From assembly GCA_910587995.1 (NCBI GenBank), contig CAJUNS010000039.1, positions 1-20,686 of the forward strand: a stretch of DNA of 20,686 nt, in the 5' to 3' direction. Source of the DNA: an uncultured Oscillospiraceae bacterium. Its GTDB lineage: Bacteria > Bacillota_A > Clostridia > Oscillospirales > Acutalibacteraceae. Each line of letters starts with the position of its first letter. Within the stretch, counting starts at the first letter, position 1. Shown in pieces: positions 14,144 through 20,686 of this stretch. Position numbers and translations under genes: made by a program. The notes beneath the pieces were generated by a model. The model did not search any database. It saw only the letters and a list, made by a program, of their open reading frames with translations, and was not told the origin of the DNA.

Positions 14144-14818
14144 ATGGCTAAGATTTTAGTGGTAGACGATGAGCCGGACATCTACCGGCTGATTCAGCGC
14201 TTTGCCGAGCACCAGGGGCATCAGGCCGTGGGGGCCGCCAGCGGCCGGGCGGCGGTGAACCTGTGCCGGGAGCAGGACTTTGACATTGTCATTATGGACG
14301 TGATGATGCCGGACCTGGATGGCTTTACGGCCAGCCGGGAGATCCGCCAAATAAAGGATGTCCCCATTCTGATGCTCTCCGCCCGGGGGCAGGAGTACGA
14401 CAAGCTTCGGGGCTTTGAGGCCGGTGTGGACGATTATGTGGTCAAGCCCTTTTCCGCCAAGGAGCTGATGGCCCGGGTCCATGTGATTGTCAACCGCCAC
14501 CGGGCCCAGGTGCAGCCCCAGCGGGAGGTGGTCTGGCAGGGGCTGCGCATCGACCTGCTGGGCCGCAGCGTCTATGTGGACGGGGCAAAAACGGAGCTTA
14601 CGGCCAAAGAGTACGGCATTTTGGCCTATTTGGCGGAAAACCGGGGCATTGCCCTGACCCGCAGCCAGATTTTGGACGCGGTTTGGGGGTATGACGCCGT
14701 GGCCGACGGCCGCGCTGTGGACTGGCAGATTAAGCTGCTGCGCAACAAACTGGGGAACTACCGCAACTGCGTGGTCACCCTGCGGGGAGTGGGGTATAAA
14801 TTTGAAGCGGAGAGCTAA
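14144..14818 (+). CDS. OmpR/PhoB-family response regulator
   Basis: The product is 224 residues. The receiver domain (1-115) has the acidic pocket VVDDEPD (6-12), the phosphorylation site Asp52 in IVIMDVMMPDLDGF, the Thr/Ser switch S79, and Lys101 in VVKPF. A winged-helix DNA-binding domain follows (about 125-222, with LTAKEYGILAYLAENRG and VDWQIKLLRNKLG, ending VVTLRGVGYKFE). The start ATG 14144 follows GGAAGGG. It overlaps the kinase gene by 17 nt, so the pair is co-translated and forms a two-component system. No clear promoter was found in the 90 nt upstream, but the pfkA terminator separates it from pfkA. Target genes and signal are not indicated. Confidence 0.96.
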   Translation: MAKILVVDDEPDIYRLIQRFAEHQGHQAVGAASGRAAVNLCREQDFDIVIMDVMMPDLDGFTASREIRQIKDVPILMLSARGQEYDKLRGFEAGVDDYVVKPFSAKELMARVHVIVNRHRAQVQPQREVVWQGLRIDLLGRSVYVDGAKTELTAKEYGILAYLAENRGIALTRSQILDAVWGYDAVADGRAVDWQIKLLRNKLGNYRNCVVTLRGVGYKFEAES

Positions 14819-16235
14819 AAAATTTGGGAAAAAGCTGTGGCTGTCTTTTATGCTGTTCGCCGCCGCTGTTTTCGGCGCGCTCTGGCTGCTTCAAACCGTG
14901 CTTTTGCAGGGCCTTTACGATGGCATGGCCATTCGGAACACCAAGCGTCTGGCCGGAGAAATCACAGAGCTGCTGGAGCGGGACGACCTGGAGGCCCAGC
15001 TGGACTGTCTGGCGGCGGAAGGGTCCGCCTTGATTTTTTTGACCGATTGGGAGGGCAACATTCTATACAGCGCCGATGAGCACAGCGCGGTGTATCAAAA
15101 GAAGCAGGAGGCCGGCTGGGAGTCCAAGAGCCAGCCGGAAAATCCCCGGCACAGCCTGCCCAAGGGCTACCGGAAGTTCATCCGGCAGCTGCTGGAAAGC
15201 CCCGGCGAGTCCCTGGGGTATAAATCTCTGGATGGCAGCGCCTATACCTATGGGCGAAAGCTTCCCCCCACCCAAGCCCTAGGGCCGGAGGCGGTGCTGT
15301 ATATGAGCACTCCCCTGGGCGCGGTAGGCGCGGCGGTAGGCATTTTGCGCATACAGCTGATTTTTGTCACCCTGGCGGCTTTGGGGCTGGGCTCCGCCCT
15401 GGCCTGGGCCATGGCCCGGCAGTTTTCCCGGCCGGTGGCAGCCATAACCGGCCAGGCCAAAGACTTGGCGGCGGGCCGCTACCAGCCCAGCTATGAGGCG
15501 GGTTTTTGCCGGGAACTGGACGAACTCTCGCAGACCTTGGAGAGCACGGCTTTTACCCTGGAAAAACTGGAAAACGCCCGCCGGGAGCTGCTGGCCAATG
15601 TGTCCCACGACCTGCGCACCCCGCTCACCATGATCAAAGGTTATGCGGAGATGGTCCAGGAAATCTCGTGGAACGATGGGGAGCGCCGGGACCAGGATCT
15701 GACTGTGATCATCCGGGAGACGGACCGGCTGACCGCTTTGGTCAACGATATTTTGGAATACTCCGCTGCCCAAGCCCAAAGCGCCAGTCTGGAGCCAGTG
15801 GACCTAAGCGCGGCGGTGGGGGAAGCCGCCGGGCAGTTTGCGCCCCTGTACCAGCAGCGGGGCTGCGCGGTGAAGGCATCTATTATGCCGGGGCTGTGGG
15901 CATTGGCGGATAAAAAGCAGATTCAGCGTGTGCTTTACAACCTGTTGGACAACGGCCTGCGCCATGCCAAAAGCCAGCTGAAGGTAAGCGCTGTGCGCTC
16001 CGGCGGGGCGGTCCGGGTGGAAGTGCAGGACGATGGGGAGGGCATCCCCCCGGAGGAGCGGGAGCTGATTTGGGAGCGCTATTTTACCGCCAAACAGCGC
16101 CGGGGCCAGGGGGGCTCCGGGCTGGGGCTGGCCATAACCAAGGAACTTTTGGCCGCGCAAAAGGCCCGCTTCGGCGTAGAAAGCGCCCAGGGGACCATGT
16201 TTTGGTTTGAGCTGGACGCGCCCCCACAGCCCTGA
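14802..16235 (+). CDS. Membrane sensor histidine kinase
   Basis: The start is inferred as TTG 14802: the frame has no earlier plausible start near the regulator end, and GGGG lies 7 nt upstream. The product is 477 residues: a basic N-terminus, membrane segment 1 (about 12-35), an extracytoplasmic sensor region (about 36-170) of unknown ligand, membrane segment 2 (about 182-204), HAMP (205-255), then the HisKA domain with the phosphoacceptor His269 in LLANVSHDLRTPL. The ATPase domain has the N box NLLDNGLRHA (380-389), G1 DDGEGIP (410-416) and G2 GGSGLGL (437-443). It would phosphorylate the regulator encoded just upstream. It ends 88 bp before the small membrane protein gene. Confidence 0.94.
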   Translation: MKRRAKKFGKKLWLSFMLFAAAVFGALWLLQTVLLQGLYDGMAIRNTKRLAGEITELLERDDLEAQLDCLAAEGSALIFLTDWEGNILYSADEHSAVYQKKQEAGWESKSQPENPRHSLPKGYRKFIRQLLESPGESLGYKSLDGSAYTYGRKLPPTQALGPEAVLYMSTPLGAVGAAVGILRIQLIFVTLAALGLGSALAWAMARQFSRPVAAITGQAKDLAAGRYQPSYEAGFCRELDELSQTLESTAFTLEKLENARRELLANVSHDLRTPLTMIKGYAEMVQEISWNDGERRDQDLTVIIRETDRLTALVNDILEYSAAQAQSASLEPVDLSAAVGEAAGQFAPLYQQRGCAVKASIMPGLWALADKKQIQRVLYNLLDNGLRHAKSQLKVSAVRSGGAVRVEVQDDGEGIPPEERELIWERYFTAKQRRGQGGSGLGLAITKELLAAQKARFGVESAQGTMFWFELDAPPQP

Positions 16236-16257
16236 GCCTTGCCCAAGGCAAAGGAAA

Positions 16258-16298
16258 GAGGCCGTGCTCTATGCGCGCGGCCTCGGAAAAATTATTTT
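16258..16298 (+). terminator. Likely terminator or attenuator after the histidine kinase gene
   Basis: GAGGCCG (16258-16264) pairs perfectly with CGGCCTC (16278-16284), followed by GGAAAAATTATTTT. The T-run is imperfect. It separates the kinase gene from the 49-residue gene, whose ribosome binding site lies 20 nt further on, so partial readthrough is plausible. Confidence 0.5.
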
Positions 16299-16323
16299 GA
16301 AAATGGAAGGGAGCGGTTGCTCT

Positions 16324-16473
16324 ATGGGAAGAATTTTCGCCATTGGCGGGGGCCTTGTACTGGCAGCGGGGCTGCTGGTCTTTGGATTGGTGCTCTGGCT
16401 GCTGGTAACCGGAATGCCCTACCCGGAATGGGTGAGGCTGCAAAAAAGCCGGCGGGGCCAAAACAGGCCCTAG
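16324..16473 (+). CDS. Small single-pass membrane protein (49 aa)
   Basis: ATG 16324 is chosen since AAGGGAG lies about 11 nt upstream; an earlier in-frame ATG at 16303 has no good site. The protein is MGRIFAIGG, then a hydrophobic stretch of about 22 residues (LVLAAGLLVFGLVLWLLVTG), then a basic tail ending KSRRGQNRP. I do not recognise a family. Small one-helix proteins beside two-component systems can modulate kinases, but that is only a guess. Its stop codon shares the CTAG at 16470-16473 with the opposite-strand gene. It could be a chance frame, but the ribosome binding site and the clean membrane helix argue for a gene. Confidence 0.55.
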   Translation: MGRIFAIGGGLVLAAGLLVFGLVLWLLVTGMPYPEWVRLQKSRRGQNRP

Positions 16474-17156
16474 CACACCACTTGGTAGACGCACACCGTG
16501 TGCAGTACGCTGCCCGCCAGCACAAACAGATGGAACACGGAGTGCATGTAAGGCACCTTGCGGCCCAAGCCATAGAGCACGGCCCCTACCGTGTAAGCAA
16601 TGCCTCCGGCCAGCAGGCACCAAAAGCCGGCCGGGCTCACGTTTTCCCGCAGGGGCTTCATAGCCAGCACCACCACCCAGCCCATGGCCAGGTAGCACAC
16701 CATAGAAAACACCTTAAAGCGTTCCAAATCCACAGCGTTTAAGGTTACGCCCACCACCGCGGCCAGCCAGACCAGCGCAAACATGGCCCAGCCCAAGGTA
16801 CCGCCCAGGCACACCAAAGTGATGGGCGTATAGGTTCCGGCGATGAGCAGGAAGATGGTGCAGTGGTCCAGGGAGCGGAACACCACCTTGGCCCGGTTAA
16901 GGGCCAGACCATGGTAGATGCAGGAGACGCTGTAAAGCATCAACATGGAGCCGCCGTAAATGGAGACCGCGCTGACGGCCAGCGGATCTTTGCGGCAAAA
17001 AACCAGCAGCAAAACCATGGCGGCCACCGCAAACAGCGCCGATACTCCATGGGACACGGAGGAGAAGATCTCCTCGCCCAAGGTATACCGGGGCAGCCCC
17101 AATACCTGGCGCTTCATCGCCCGGCCCCGTTCCTTCTGGTTCAAACTCATCTCCAT
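16470..17156 (-). CDS. trhA: TrhA/hemolysin III family membrane protein (PAQR superfamily)
   Basis: The product is 228 residues with seven predicted membrane segments. ATG 17156 follows AAAGGAG by 8 nt. Family marks are EEIFSSVSHGVSA (near 29), SCIYHG (near 78), LDHCTIFLLIAGTYTP (near 96) and YMHSVFHLFVLAGSVLH (near 203). The conserved His residues are thought to bind a metal in the membrane. TrhA of B. subtilis and E. coli has been linked to membrane energetics and fluidity; a true haemolytic role is doubtful, and the older name comes from one Bacillus cereus protein. It is monocistronic, with its own promoter and a roughly 90-nt leader containing two short hairpins, AACAGCT/AGCTGTT (17180-17202) and ATAGTT/AACTAT (17225-17241). 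Confidence 0.93.
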   Translation of the reverse strand: MEMSLNQKERGRAMKRQVLGLPRYTLGEEIFSSVSHGVSALFAVAAMVLLLVFCRKDPLAVSAVSIYGGSMLMLYSVSCIYHGLALNRAKVVFRSLDHCTIFLLIAGTYTPITLVCLGGTLGWAMFALVWLAAVVGVTLNAVDLERFKVFSMVCYLAMGWVVVLAMKPLRENVSPAGFWCLLAGGIAYTVGAVLYGLGRKVPYMHSVFHLFVLAGSVLHTVCVYQVVC

Positions 17157-17251
17157 ATAAATGCTCCTTTCTCTGTCGAAACAGCTCGCAATTTAAGCTG
17201 TTCTGTGTTTTGAGATTGCGATATATAGTTCTAAAAACTATCTCTAACCTT

Positions 17252-17280
17252 ATTATACACCGCTTCTTTGAAAAATACAA
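17252..17280 (-). promoter_or_regulatory. Sigma-A promoter of the trhA gene
   Basis: On the minus strand TTGTAT (17280-17275) and a perfect TATAAT (17257-17252) are 17 bp apart. The start would be near 17245. Confidence 0.75.
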
Positions 17281-17371
17281 GGGGATACCGCAATTTTTCT
17301 GCAAAAAAGCGGGGAAGTGTTTCCGGGGTAAAAAATCTAGCGGGAAAAGAGCGGGAAAAAAGAAAAATTTC

Positions 17372-17400
17372 TTGACGAATGGAAGGAACTGTGATATAAT
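17372..17400 (+). promoter_or_regulatory. Promoter of the four-tRNA operon
   Basis: TTGACG (17372-17377) and a perfect TATAAT (17395-17400) are 17 bp apart, with TGA directly before the -10 (extended -10). Transcription would start near 17407, about 24 nt before tRNA-Gly. ATACC/GGTAT arms overlap the start region. Confidence 0.88.
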
Positions 17401-17430
17401 ACCAACGGTATCAAGCCAGTGGCCGTTTTT

Positions 17431-17504
17431 GCGGGTGTAGTTCAGTGGTAGAACTCCAGCCTTCCAAGCTGGTCGTGTGGGTTCGATTCCCATCACCCGC
17501 TCCA
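17431..17504 (+). tRNA. tRNA-Gly(TCC), CCA encoded
   Basis: The acceptor arms GCGGGTG/CACCCGC pair fully. The anticodon stem CCAGC/GCTGG holds the loop CTTCCAA, anticodon TCC. The T loop is TTCGATT. TCCA follows the acceptor arm. Confidence 0.97.
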
Positions 17505-17602
17505 TTTCCGGACTTGCCCAAAGGGGGATGCCGGAACACAGGCCGGATACTAGGCCGCTGGAATTGAATCAGGAATGCGAGCCGAAAGGTTTGCCCCGAT
17601 GT

Positions 17603-17679
17603 GCGCCAATAGCTCAGCAGGATAGAGCAACTGCCTTCTAAGCAGTAGGCCAGGGGTTCGAGTCCCTTTTGGCGCGCCA
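17603..17679 (+). tRNA. tRNA-Arg(TCT), CCA encoded
   Basis: The acceptor arms GCGCCAA/TTGGCGC pair fully. The anticodon stem ACTGC/GCAGT holds the loop CTTCTAA, anticodon TCT. GCCA follows. The 98-nt spacer from tRNA-Gly contains a TTCCGG/CCGGAA hairpin. Confidence 0.97.
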
Positions 17680-17684
17680 ATGTG

Positions 17685-17761
17685 GTGGATGTAGCTTAGT
17701 TGGTTAAAGCGCCAGATTGTGGCTCTGGAGACCGTGGGTTCGAGTCCCATCTTCCACCCCA
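17685..17761 (+). tRNA. tRNA-His(GTG), CCA encoded
   Basis: The anticodon stem CCAGA/TCTGG holds the loop TTGTGGC, anticodon GTG. The acceptor arms are GTGGATG/CTTCCAC with one T-T mismatch. The discriminator is C73 and the base before the gene (17684) is G, so the G-1 needed for His identity is encoded. It starts 5 nt after the preceding tRNA. Confidence 0.96.
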
Positions 17762-17768
17762 CCAAAGG

Positions 17769-17801
17769 TACGGAGTTTAATTCTTGAAATTAGGCTCCGT
17801 A
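17769..17801 (+). other. Hairpin between tRNA-His and tRNA-Gln
   Basis: TACGGAG (17769-17775) pairs with CTCCGTA (17795-17801), with TAATT/AATTA inside. No T-run follows, so it is more likely a processing element than a terminator. Confidence 0.5.
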
Positions 17802-17810
17802 TTGTCATAT

Positions 17811-17885
17811 TGGGCTGTCGCCAAGCGGTAAGGCAACGGACTTTGACTCCGTCACCCGTGGGTTCGAATCCCGCCAGCCCAGCCA
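17811..17885 (+). tRNA. tRNA-Gln(TTG), CCA encoded
   Basis: The acceptor arms TGGGCTG/CAGCCCA pair fully. The anticodon stem ACGGA/TCCGT holds the loop CTTTGAC, anticodon TTG. GCCA follows. It is the last tRNA of the operon and borders the accessory region. Confidence 0.97.
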
Positions 17886-17887
17886 CG

Positions 17888-17926
17888 AAAGTCCTCAGTC
17901 GATGATACAACCGGCTGAGGACTTTT
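17888..17926 (+). terminator. Terminator of the tRNA operon
   Basis: AAAGTCCTCAG (17888-17898) pairs perfectly with CTGAGGACTTT (17915-17925) and is followed by a T-rich stretch (TTCAATTTT). It starts 3 nt after tRNA-Gln. Confidence 0.88.
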
Positions 17927-17965
17927 CAATTTTGCCTATGAAAAAGCCTTGTATTCAAGGGGATT

Positions 17966-18010
17966 GCGGGACGCCGGGGGTGCGGATAATCTCTGGTGTC
18001 CCGCTTTTTT
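17966..18010 (+). terminator. Second terminator-like hairpin
   Basis: GCGGGACGCC (17966-17975) and GGTGTCCCGC (17995-18004) pair with one mismatch, followed by six T. No plus-strand gene directly precedes it apart from the tRNA operon, so it may be a backup terminator or a leftover of a lost gene. The 93 bp after it (18011-18103) hold nothing I can recognise. Confidence 0.65.
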
Positions 18011-18103
18011 CGTTTTGCGGGGGTGGGGCACCATCAGGGAAGATTTGGAATTTGAACCCTCTCCTAGCTCCGCAAGAGAGAAAATTAAGAGGTATAGGAA
18101 AAA

Positions 18104-18322
18104 TTAAAACGTGGCATCTGGAGCTACCTTGGGAAAGATGGCCGGCATCATACACATAGCATCTTTGACCGCTTTCAGAATCGTGTCGCCGTACTCGGTA
18201 ATTCTCAAAATGACATGTACAAGCATAGCAGTTGTATTCTGACCTTCAGCATGGGAAGAATCACCAGACGCAGTTGTATCATATCCTTCAGCCGTGGCCT
18301 TAGTCAGCTTTATTCCCGCCAA
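18104..18322 (-). pseudogene. Remnant of a phage tail-fibre-like protein
   Basis: The 72-residue frame contains TASGDSSHAEGQNTTA, which matches the short SHAEG/TTASG repeat of phage tail fibres and YadA-like head domains. Only one repeat unit remains. The rest of the frame (LVHVILRITEYGDTILKAVK and onward) does not continue the repeat pattern, so it appears joined to unrelated sequence. Its start overlaps the end of the baseplate J remnant, which stops at 18300. Full-length relatives are several hundred residues, so this is a deletion product and not a working gene. Confidence 0.6.
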
Positions 18323-18620
18323 AGGCTTGAAGATTCAAGCTATTGAAATAGCGTTGGCGGAACAGTTCCGTATCTTCTTCATCTTCACCGGGGACCAGCA
18401 GAGCGGACACGGTGCAGGTCTCCAACCCTTCCACATATTCAATGGGGATCACGGTTCCGCCATAATCGTTGCCTGCTTCCCCGGCAGTTTCACAAGTGAT
18501 TTCATACCGCCCCGGCCCAACCGCTTTGGTAATGGAGTAGTTCAGTTCTCCAATCCTTGGTGTAACCGAGCCTAAATATAGGAAATTCTCTCTTCGATGT
18601 GACCACTTGGGAGATTGCCG
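18300..18620 (-). pseudogene. Remnant of a phage baseplate J (gp47-like) gene
   Basis: The open minus-strand frame between stop codons is 106 residues and has no usable start. It contains YGGTVIPIEYVEGL, LVPGEDEEDTELFRQRYF and QAFGGNKAD, a conserved segment of baseplate J proteins from contractile-tail phages of Firmicutes (for instance PBSX XkdT). Full-length proteins are about 350 residues, so both ends are missing. The upstream sequence (18621-18695) shows pieces in other frames, such as DEEWAVRSPTTCITAIS, which suggests frameshifts. After the stop the DNA passes straight into the tail-fibre remnant. A decayed prophage tail module is the best reading. Confidence 0.8.
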
Positions 18621-18695
18621 TTATACAGGTGGTCGGGGAACGAACTGCCCACTCTTCATCCAATGTCCAGACATTTGACCGTGAAGGCCGCAGTA

Positions 18696-18899
18696 TCACG
18701 GCCTTTTTTCAACCTCAACTTCGCAACCCTTGGAAATGATATTCAGCGTTCCTGGAGCCACTTCCAGAATCAGTTTGGGCAATTCTCCGGCACGATGTTC
18801 ATAGGTTAAGGCTGTAAGTGTTTTAGAAATGTCCTTCCCATCTATAACAACGTCCGATACTGCACCACAGATATTTCTTATCTCAACCTTGGCAAGTAT
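18696..18899 (-). pseudogene. Small phage-like ORF without a normal start codon
   Basis: A 67-codon frame reads ILAKVEIRNICGAVSDVVID at its start, then HRAGELPKLILEVAPGTL, ending EVEKRP. The pattern resembles small tail-module proteins of phages, but I cannot name a family. The ribosome binding site AGGTGAG lies just upstream, and the codon at the expected start position is ATA (18899-18897), as if an ATG had mutated. No ATG, GTG or TTG follows until the middle of the frame. An A-run near 18705 precedes the stop; in the next frame the sequence continues GRDTAAFTVKCLDIG, which suggests a frameshift there. Confidence 0.5.
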
Positions 18900-18996
18900 A
18901 TCTTCTCACCTCGCTTTCTGGCCCGTACCCAGCAGTGATTACAGGATTATTACACATCCTTAATTCGAACTTGCTACGAGGCGCTTTATTGATTTT

Positions 18997-19036
18997 AGGA
19001 TTTTTTGTTGACAAGAGGATTTTTCGATGCTATACT
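18997..19036 (+). promoter_or_regulatory. Promoter and direct repeats of the XRE-methyltransferase unit
   Basis: A perfect TTGACA (19008-19013) and TATACT (19031-19036) are 17 bp apart. AGGATTTTT occurs at 18997-19005 and 19016-19024, on either side of the -35. Such repeats could bind the regulator encoded just downstream. The start would be near 19043, about 21 nt before the gene. Confidence 0.82.
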
Positions 19037-19063
19037 AACTGTAACAGAAAGGGGGTAAACACC

Positions 19064-19441
19064 TTGAACGAACGCATAAAAAAATTGCGTAAGGAGTTAA
19101 ACCTTACGCAACGTGAATTTGCGGCAAAAATCGGGATGAAACAAAATAGTATTGCAATCATCGAATCTGGCCGCAACACATCTGACCAAACAATCATGGC
19201 AATCTGCCGGGAATTCAACGTTCGGGAAGAATGGCTCCGCAGTGGGGCTGGTGATATGTTTATCCAAATGACAAGGGATGAACGGATTGCCGCTTGGGTA
19301 GGTGAAACACTTTCCACGGAATCAGACACCTTTCAGAAGCGCTTTATTTCTATGCTGTCTAAGCTAAGTGAATCAGATTGGGAAGTCCTTGAACGAATGG
19401 TAGAGGAAATGAAAAAGGTGAACCGCCATGCCCACCCTTGA
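19064..19441 (+). CDS. XRE-family helix-turn-helix regulator upstream of a DNA methyltransferase
   Basis: The start is inferred as TTG 19064, since AAAGGGGG lies about 8 nt upstream and the protein then begins NERIKKLRKELNLTQREFAA, the normal opening of a Cro/C1 HTH. The product is 125 residues. The HTH spans about 4-60 (RIKKLRKELNLTQREFAAKI, QNSIAIIESGRNTSDQTI). EFNVREEWLRSGAGDMF follows, common in phage and Clostridia XRE proteins. The C-terminal part (about 75-120) is likely helical. It overlaps the methyltransferase gene by 14 nt. It could control that gene as controller proteins do in restriction systems, or be a prophage repressor; direct repeats at its promoter fit either. Lower GC than the core points to transfer. 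Confidence 0.9.
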   Translation: MNERIKKLRKELNLTQREFAAKIGMKQNSIAIIESGRNTSDQTIMAICREFNVREEWLRSGAGDMFIQMTRDERIAAWVGETLSTESDTFQKRFISMLSKLSESDWEVLERMVEEMKKVNRHAHP

Positions 19442-20686
19442 ATGGATCGGAAAAGAAAAGGTGATCAACCACCACCAGGAGGTTCCCTTCCGGGTGCTGG
19501 AGCGCCAATACAGCTTTGACGAAAACGGCCAGACGGCAGAAGACAACGGCAGCTGGAACATGATCATCCGGGGCGACAACCTGGAGGCGCTCAAGGCTCT
19601 GCTGCCCCGGTACGAGGGCCGGGTGAAGTGTATTTACATCGACCCGCCGTACAATACGGGCAACGAGGGCTGGGTGTACAACGACAACGTAAATGACCCC
19701 AAAATCAAGAAGTGGCTGGGCGAGGTGGTCGGCAAAGAGGGCGAGGACCTGACCCGGCACGACAAGTGGCTGTGTATGATGTATCCCCGGCTCAAGCTAC
19801 TGCAAAAGCTGCTGGCGGAAGATGGGGCTATTTTTATTAGTATTGATGATAAAGAGATATTCTATCTAAGGACAATGATGGATGAAATATTTGGTGCCCC
19901 TAATTTCATTGCTCAAATAACCTTGTTGTGTAATCCAAAAGGGAGAAGCCAGGACAAGTACTTTGCTACTTGCCATGAATATTTATTAGTATATTCAAAG
20001 TCAGCTGTTCCAGCAGGATGGTTTAGTGTAACGAAAGATGAGTCAAAAATCAAGAAAGACTACCCTTTATTAGACCAAGATGGAAATTATCGGTTATTAG
20101 AACTGCGTAATACTCATAGGGAATTCGGAAAAAGCAATCGACCTAATTTGTGGTATCCAATATTCACAAATCCAGATGATGGATCAATAGCACTTGAGAA
20201 AGATAAATTACACTCGGTTGAGGTATATCCTTTGTGGTCTGATGGCTATGAGGGCTGTTGGACCTGGAGCGCGGATTTAGCAAAAAGTGAAATCCGGCTA
20301 CTTGTTGCGCAAAAGAAGGCTGGAATCTGGAAAATATATCGCAAAGCTTATTCTTCTACAAATGGCGAAACAGTAAAGCAAAAACTATTCACGATTTGGA
20401 ACAATCCCCAGTTTTTTACAGAAAAAGGTCAAGCGACATTTGGGAATGTCTTTTTTGGCACTAGCAAAAACGATTTTCCTCAACCAAAAGCTGTTGATTA
20501 TATAGTAGAGATTATTCGCACCATAACACATGGAAATGATATCATCCTCGACAGTTTCGCCGGCTCCGGCACCACCGCCCACGCCGTCCTGAACATGAAC
20601 AAGTCCGACGGCGGCAATCGCAAATTCATTCTGGTGGAGATGATGGACTACGCCGAAACCATCACGGCGGAGCGGGTCCGGCGGGT
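19428..20686 (+). CDS. Type III-like site-specific adenine DNA methyltransferase (partial, runs off window)
   Basis: ATG 19428 follows AAAGGTG and lies inside the end of the XRE gene. The frame stays open to the window edge (about 419 residues visible). Motif IV is IYIDPPYNTGNEG (DPPY at 72-75), and the AdoMet-binding motif I, SFAGSGTTAHAV (about 376-387), comes after it. That order defines the beta class, which includes Mod subunits of type III restriction-modification systems; N6-adenine is the usual product. LLAEDGAIFISIDDKE is also typical of Mod. The target recognition region lies between the two motifs. A res gene would be expected downstream, outside the window. The central part, about 19826-20545, is clearly more AT-rich than both ends. 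Confidence 0.93.
   Translation, partial: MPTLEWIGKEKVINHHQEVPFRVLERQYSFDENGQTAEDNGSWNMIIRGDNLEALKALLPRYEGRVKCIYIDPPYNTGNEGWVYNDNVNDPKIKKWLGEVVGKEGEDLTRHDKWLCMMYPRLKLLQKLLAEDGAIFISIDDKEIFYLRTMMDEIFGAPNFIAQITLLCNPKGRSQDKYFATCHEYLLVYSKSAVPAGWFSVTKDESKIKKDYPLLDQDGNYRLLELRNTHREFGKSNRPNLWYPIFTNPDDGSIALEKDKLHSVEVYPLWSDGYEGCWTWSADLAKSEIRLLVAQKKAGIWKIYRKAYSSTNGETVKQKLFTIWNNPQFFTEKGQATFGNVFFGTSKNDFPQPKAVDYIVEIIRTITHGNDIILDSFAGSGTTAHAVLNMNKSDGGNRKFILVEMMDYAETITAERVRR

Noticed and set aside
16897..17505. Minus-strand frame beginning MERVMGIEPTRPAWKAG, and similar frames to 17910
   Set aside because: These are antisense translations of the tRNA-Gly, Arg, His and Gln genes, running into trhA in the wrong frame.

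Overview
The window looks like a chromosomal segment of a GC-rich Clostridia member, probably of the Oscillospiraceae/Ruminococcaceae type. This rests on Firmicutes-type sigma-A promoters (TTGACA/TATAAT), strong GGAGG ribosome binding sites, GTG/TTG starts, and the linked genes hprK, murB, rapZ, whiA, dnaE and pfkA. The species assignment is an inference; no rRNA is present.

Left end (1-2060): the 3' end of a tyrosine recombinase gene, a convergent 403-residue protein that may have a DarT-like ADP-ribosyltransferase fold, and a complete tRNA-Arg(CCG). The 5' half of that tRNA is repeated 192 bp away. This looks like the end of an integrated element at a tRNA attachment site, possibly with the scar of a second event. 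From 2061 to 3341 there are two minus-strand genes: an XRE-type regulator and a class I glutamine-amidotransferase-like hydrolase (peptidase C26).

Core (3405-16473): all genes are on the plus strand. A membrane-anchored VanY-type D,D-carboxypeptidase is followed by hprK (carbon catabolite control), murB (peptidoglycan precursor), rapZ (nucleotide-binding regulator), a small P-loop kinase-like protein in the slot usually held by yvcK, and whiA. Then come dnaE (replication), pfkA (glycolysis), an OmpR-type response regulator with an overlapping sensor kinase, and a 49-residue membrane protein. The core links sugar metabolism, cell wall synthesis and growth. Two promoters, upstream of the carboxypeptidase and of hprK, sit inside perfect 11-bp inverted repeats that look like operators or DNA hairpins.

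Right end: a minus-strand TrhA/hemolysin III gene is convergent with the 49-residue gene and shares a CTAG stop overlap with it. A four-tRNA operon (Gly-TCC, Arg-TCT, His-GTG, Gln-TTG) follows, with its own promoter and terminator. From 17930 the DNA is accessory: decayed phage tail genes (baseplate J, tail fibre, a small protein without a normal start codon), then an XRE regulator overlapping a type III-like beta-class DNA methyltransferase that runs off the window. The methyltransferase has an AT-rich centre between GC-rich ends, which suggests a swapped recognition domain.

No CRISPR array, rRNA, complete insertion sequence or recognisable riboswitch was seen.
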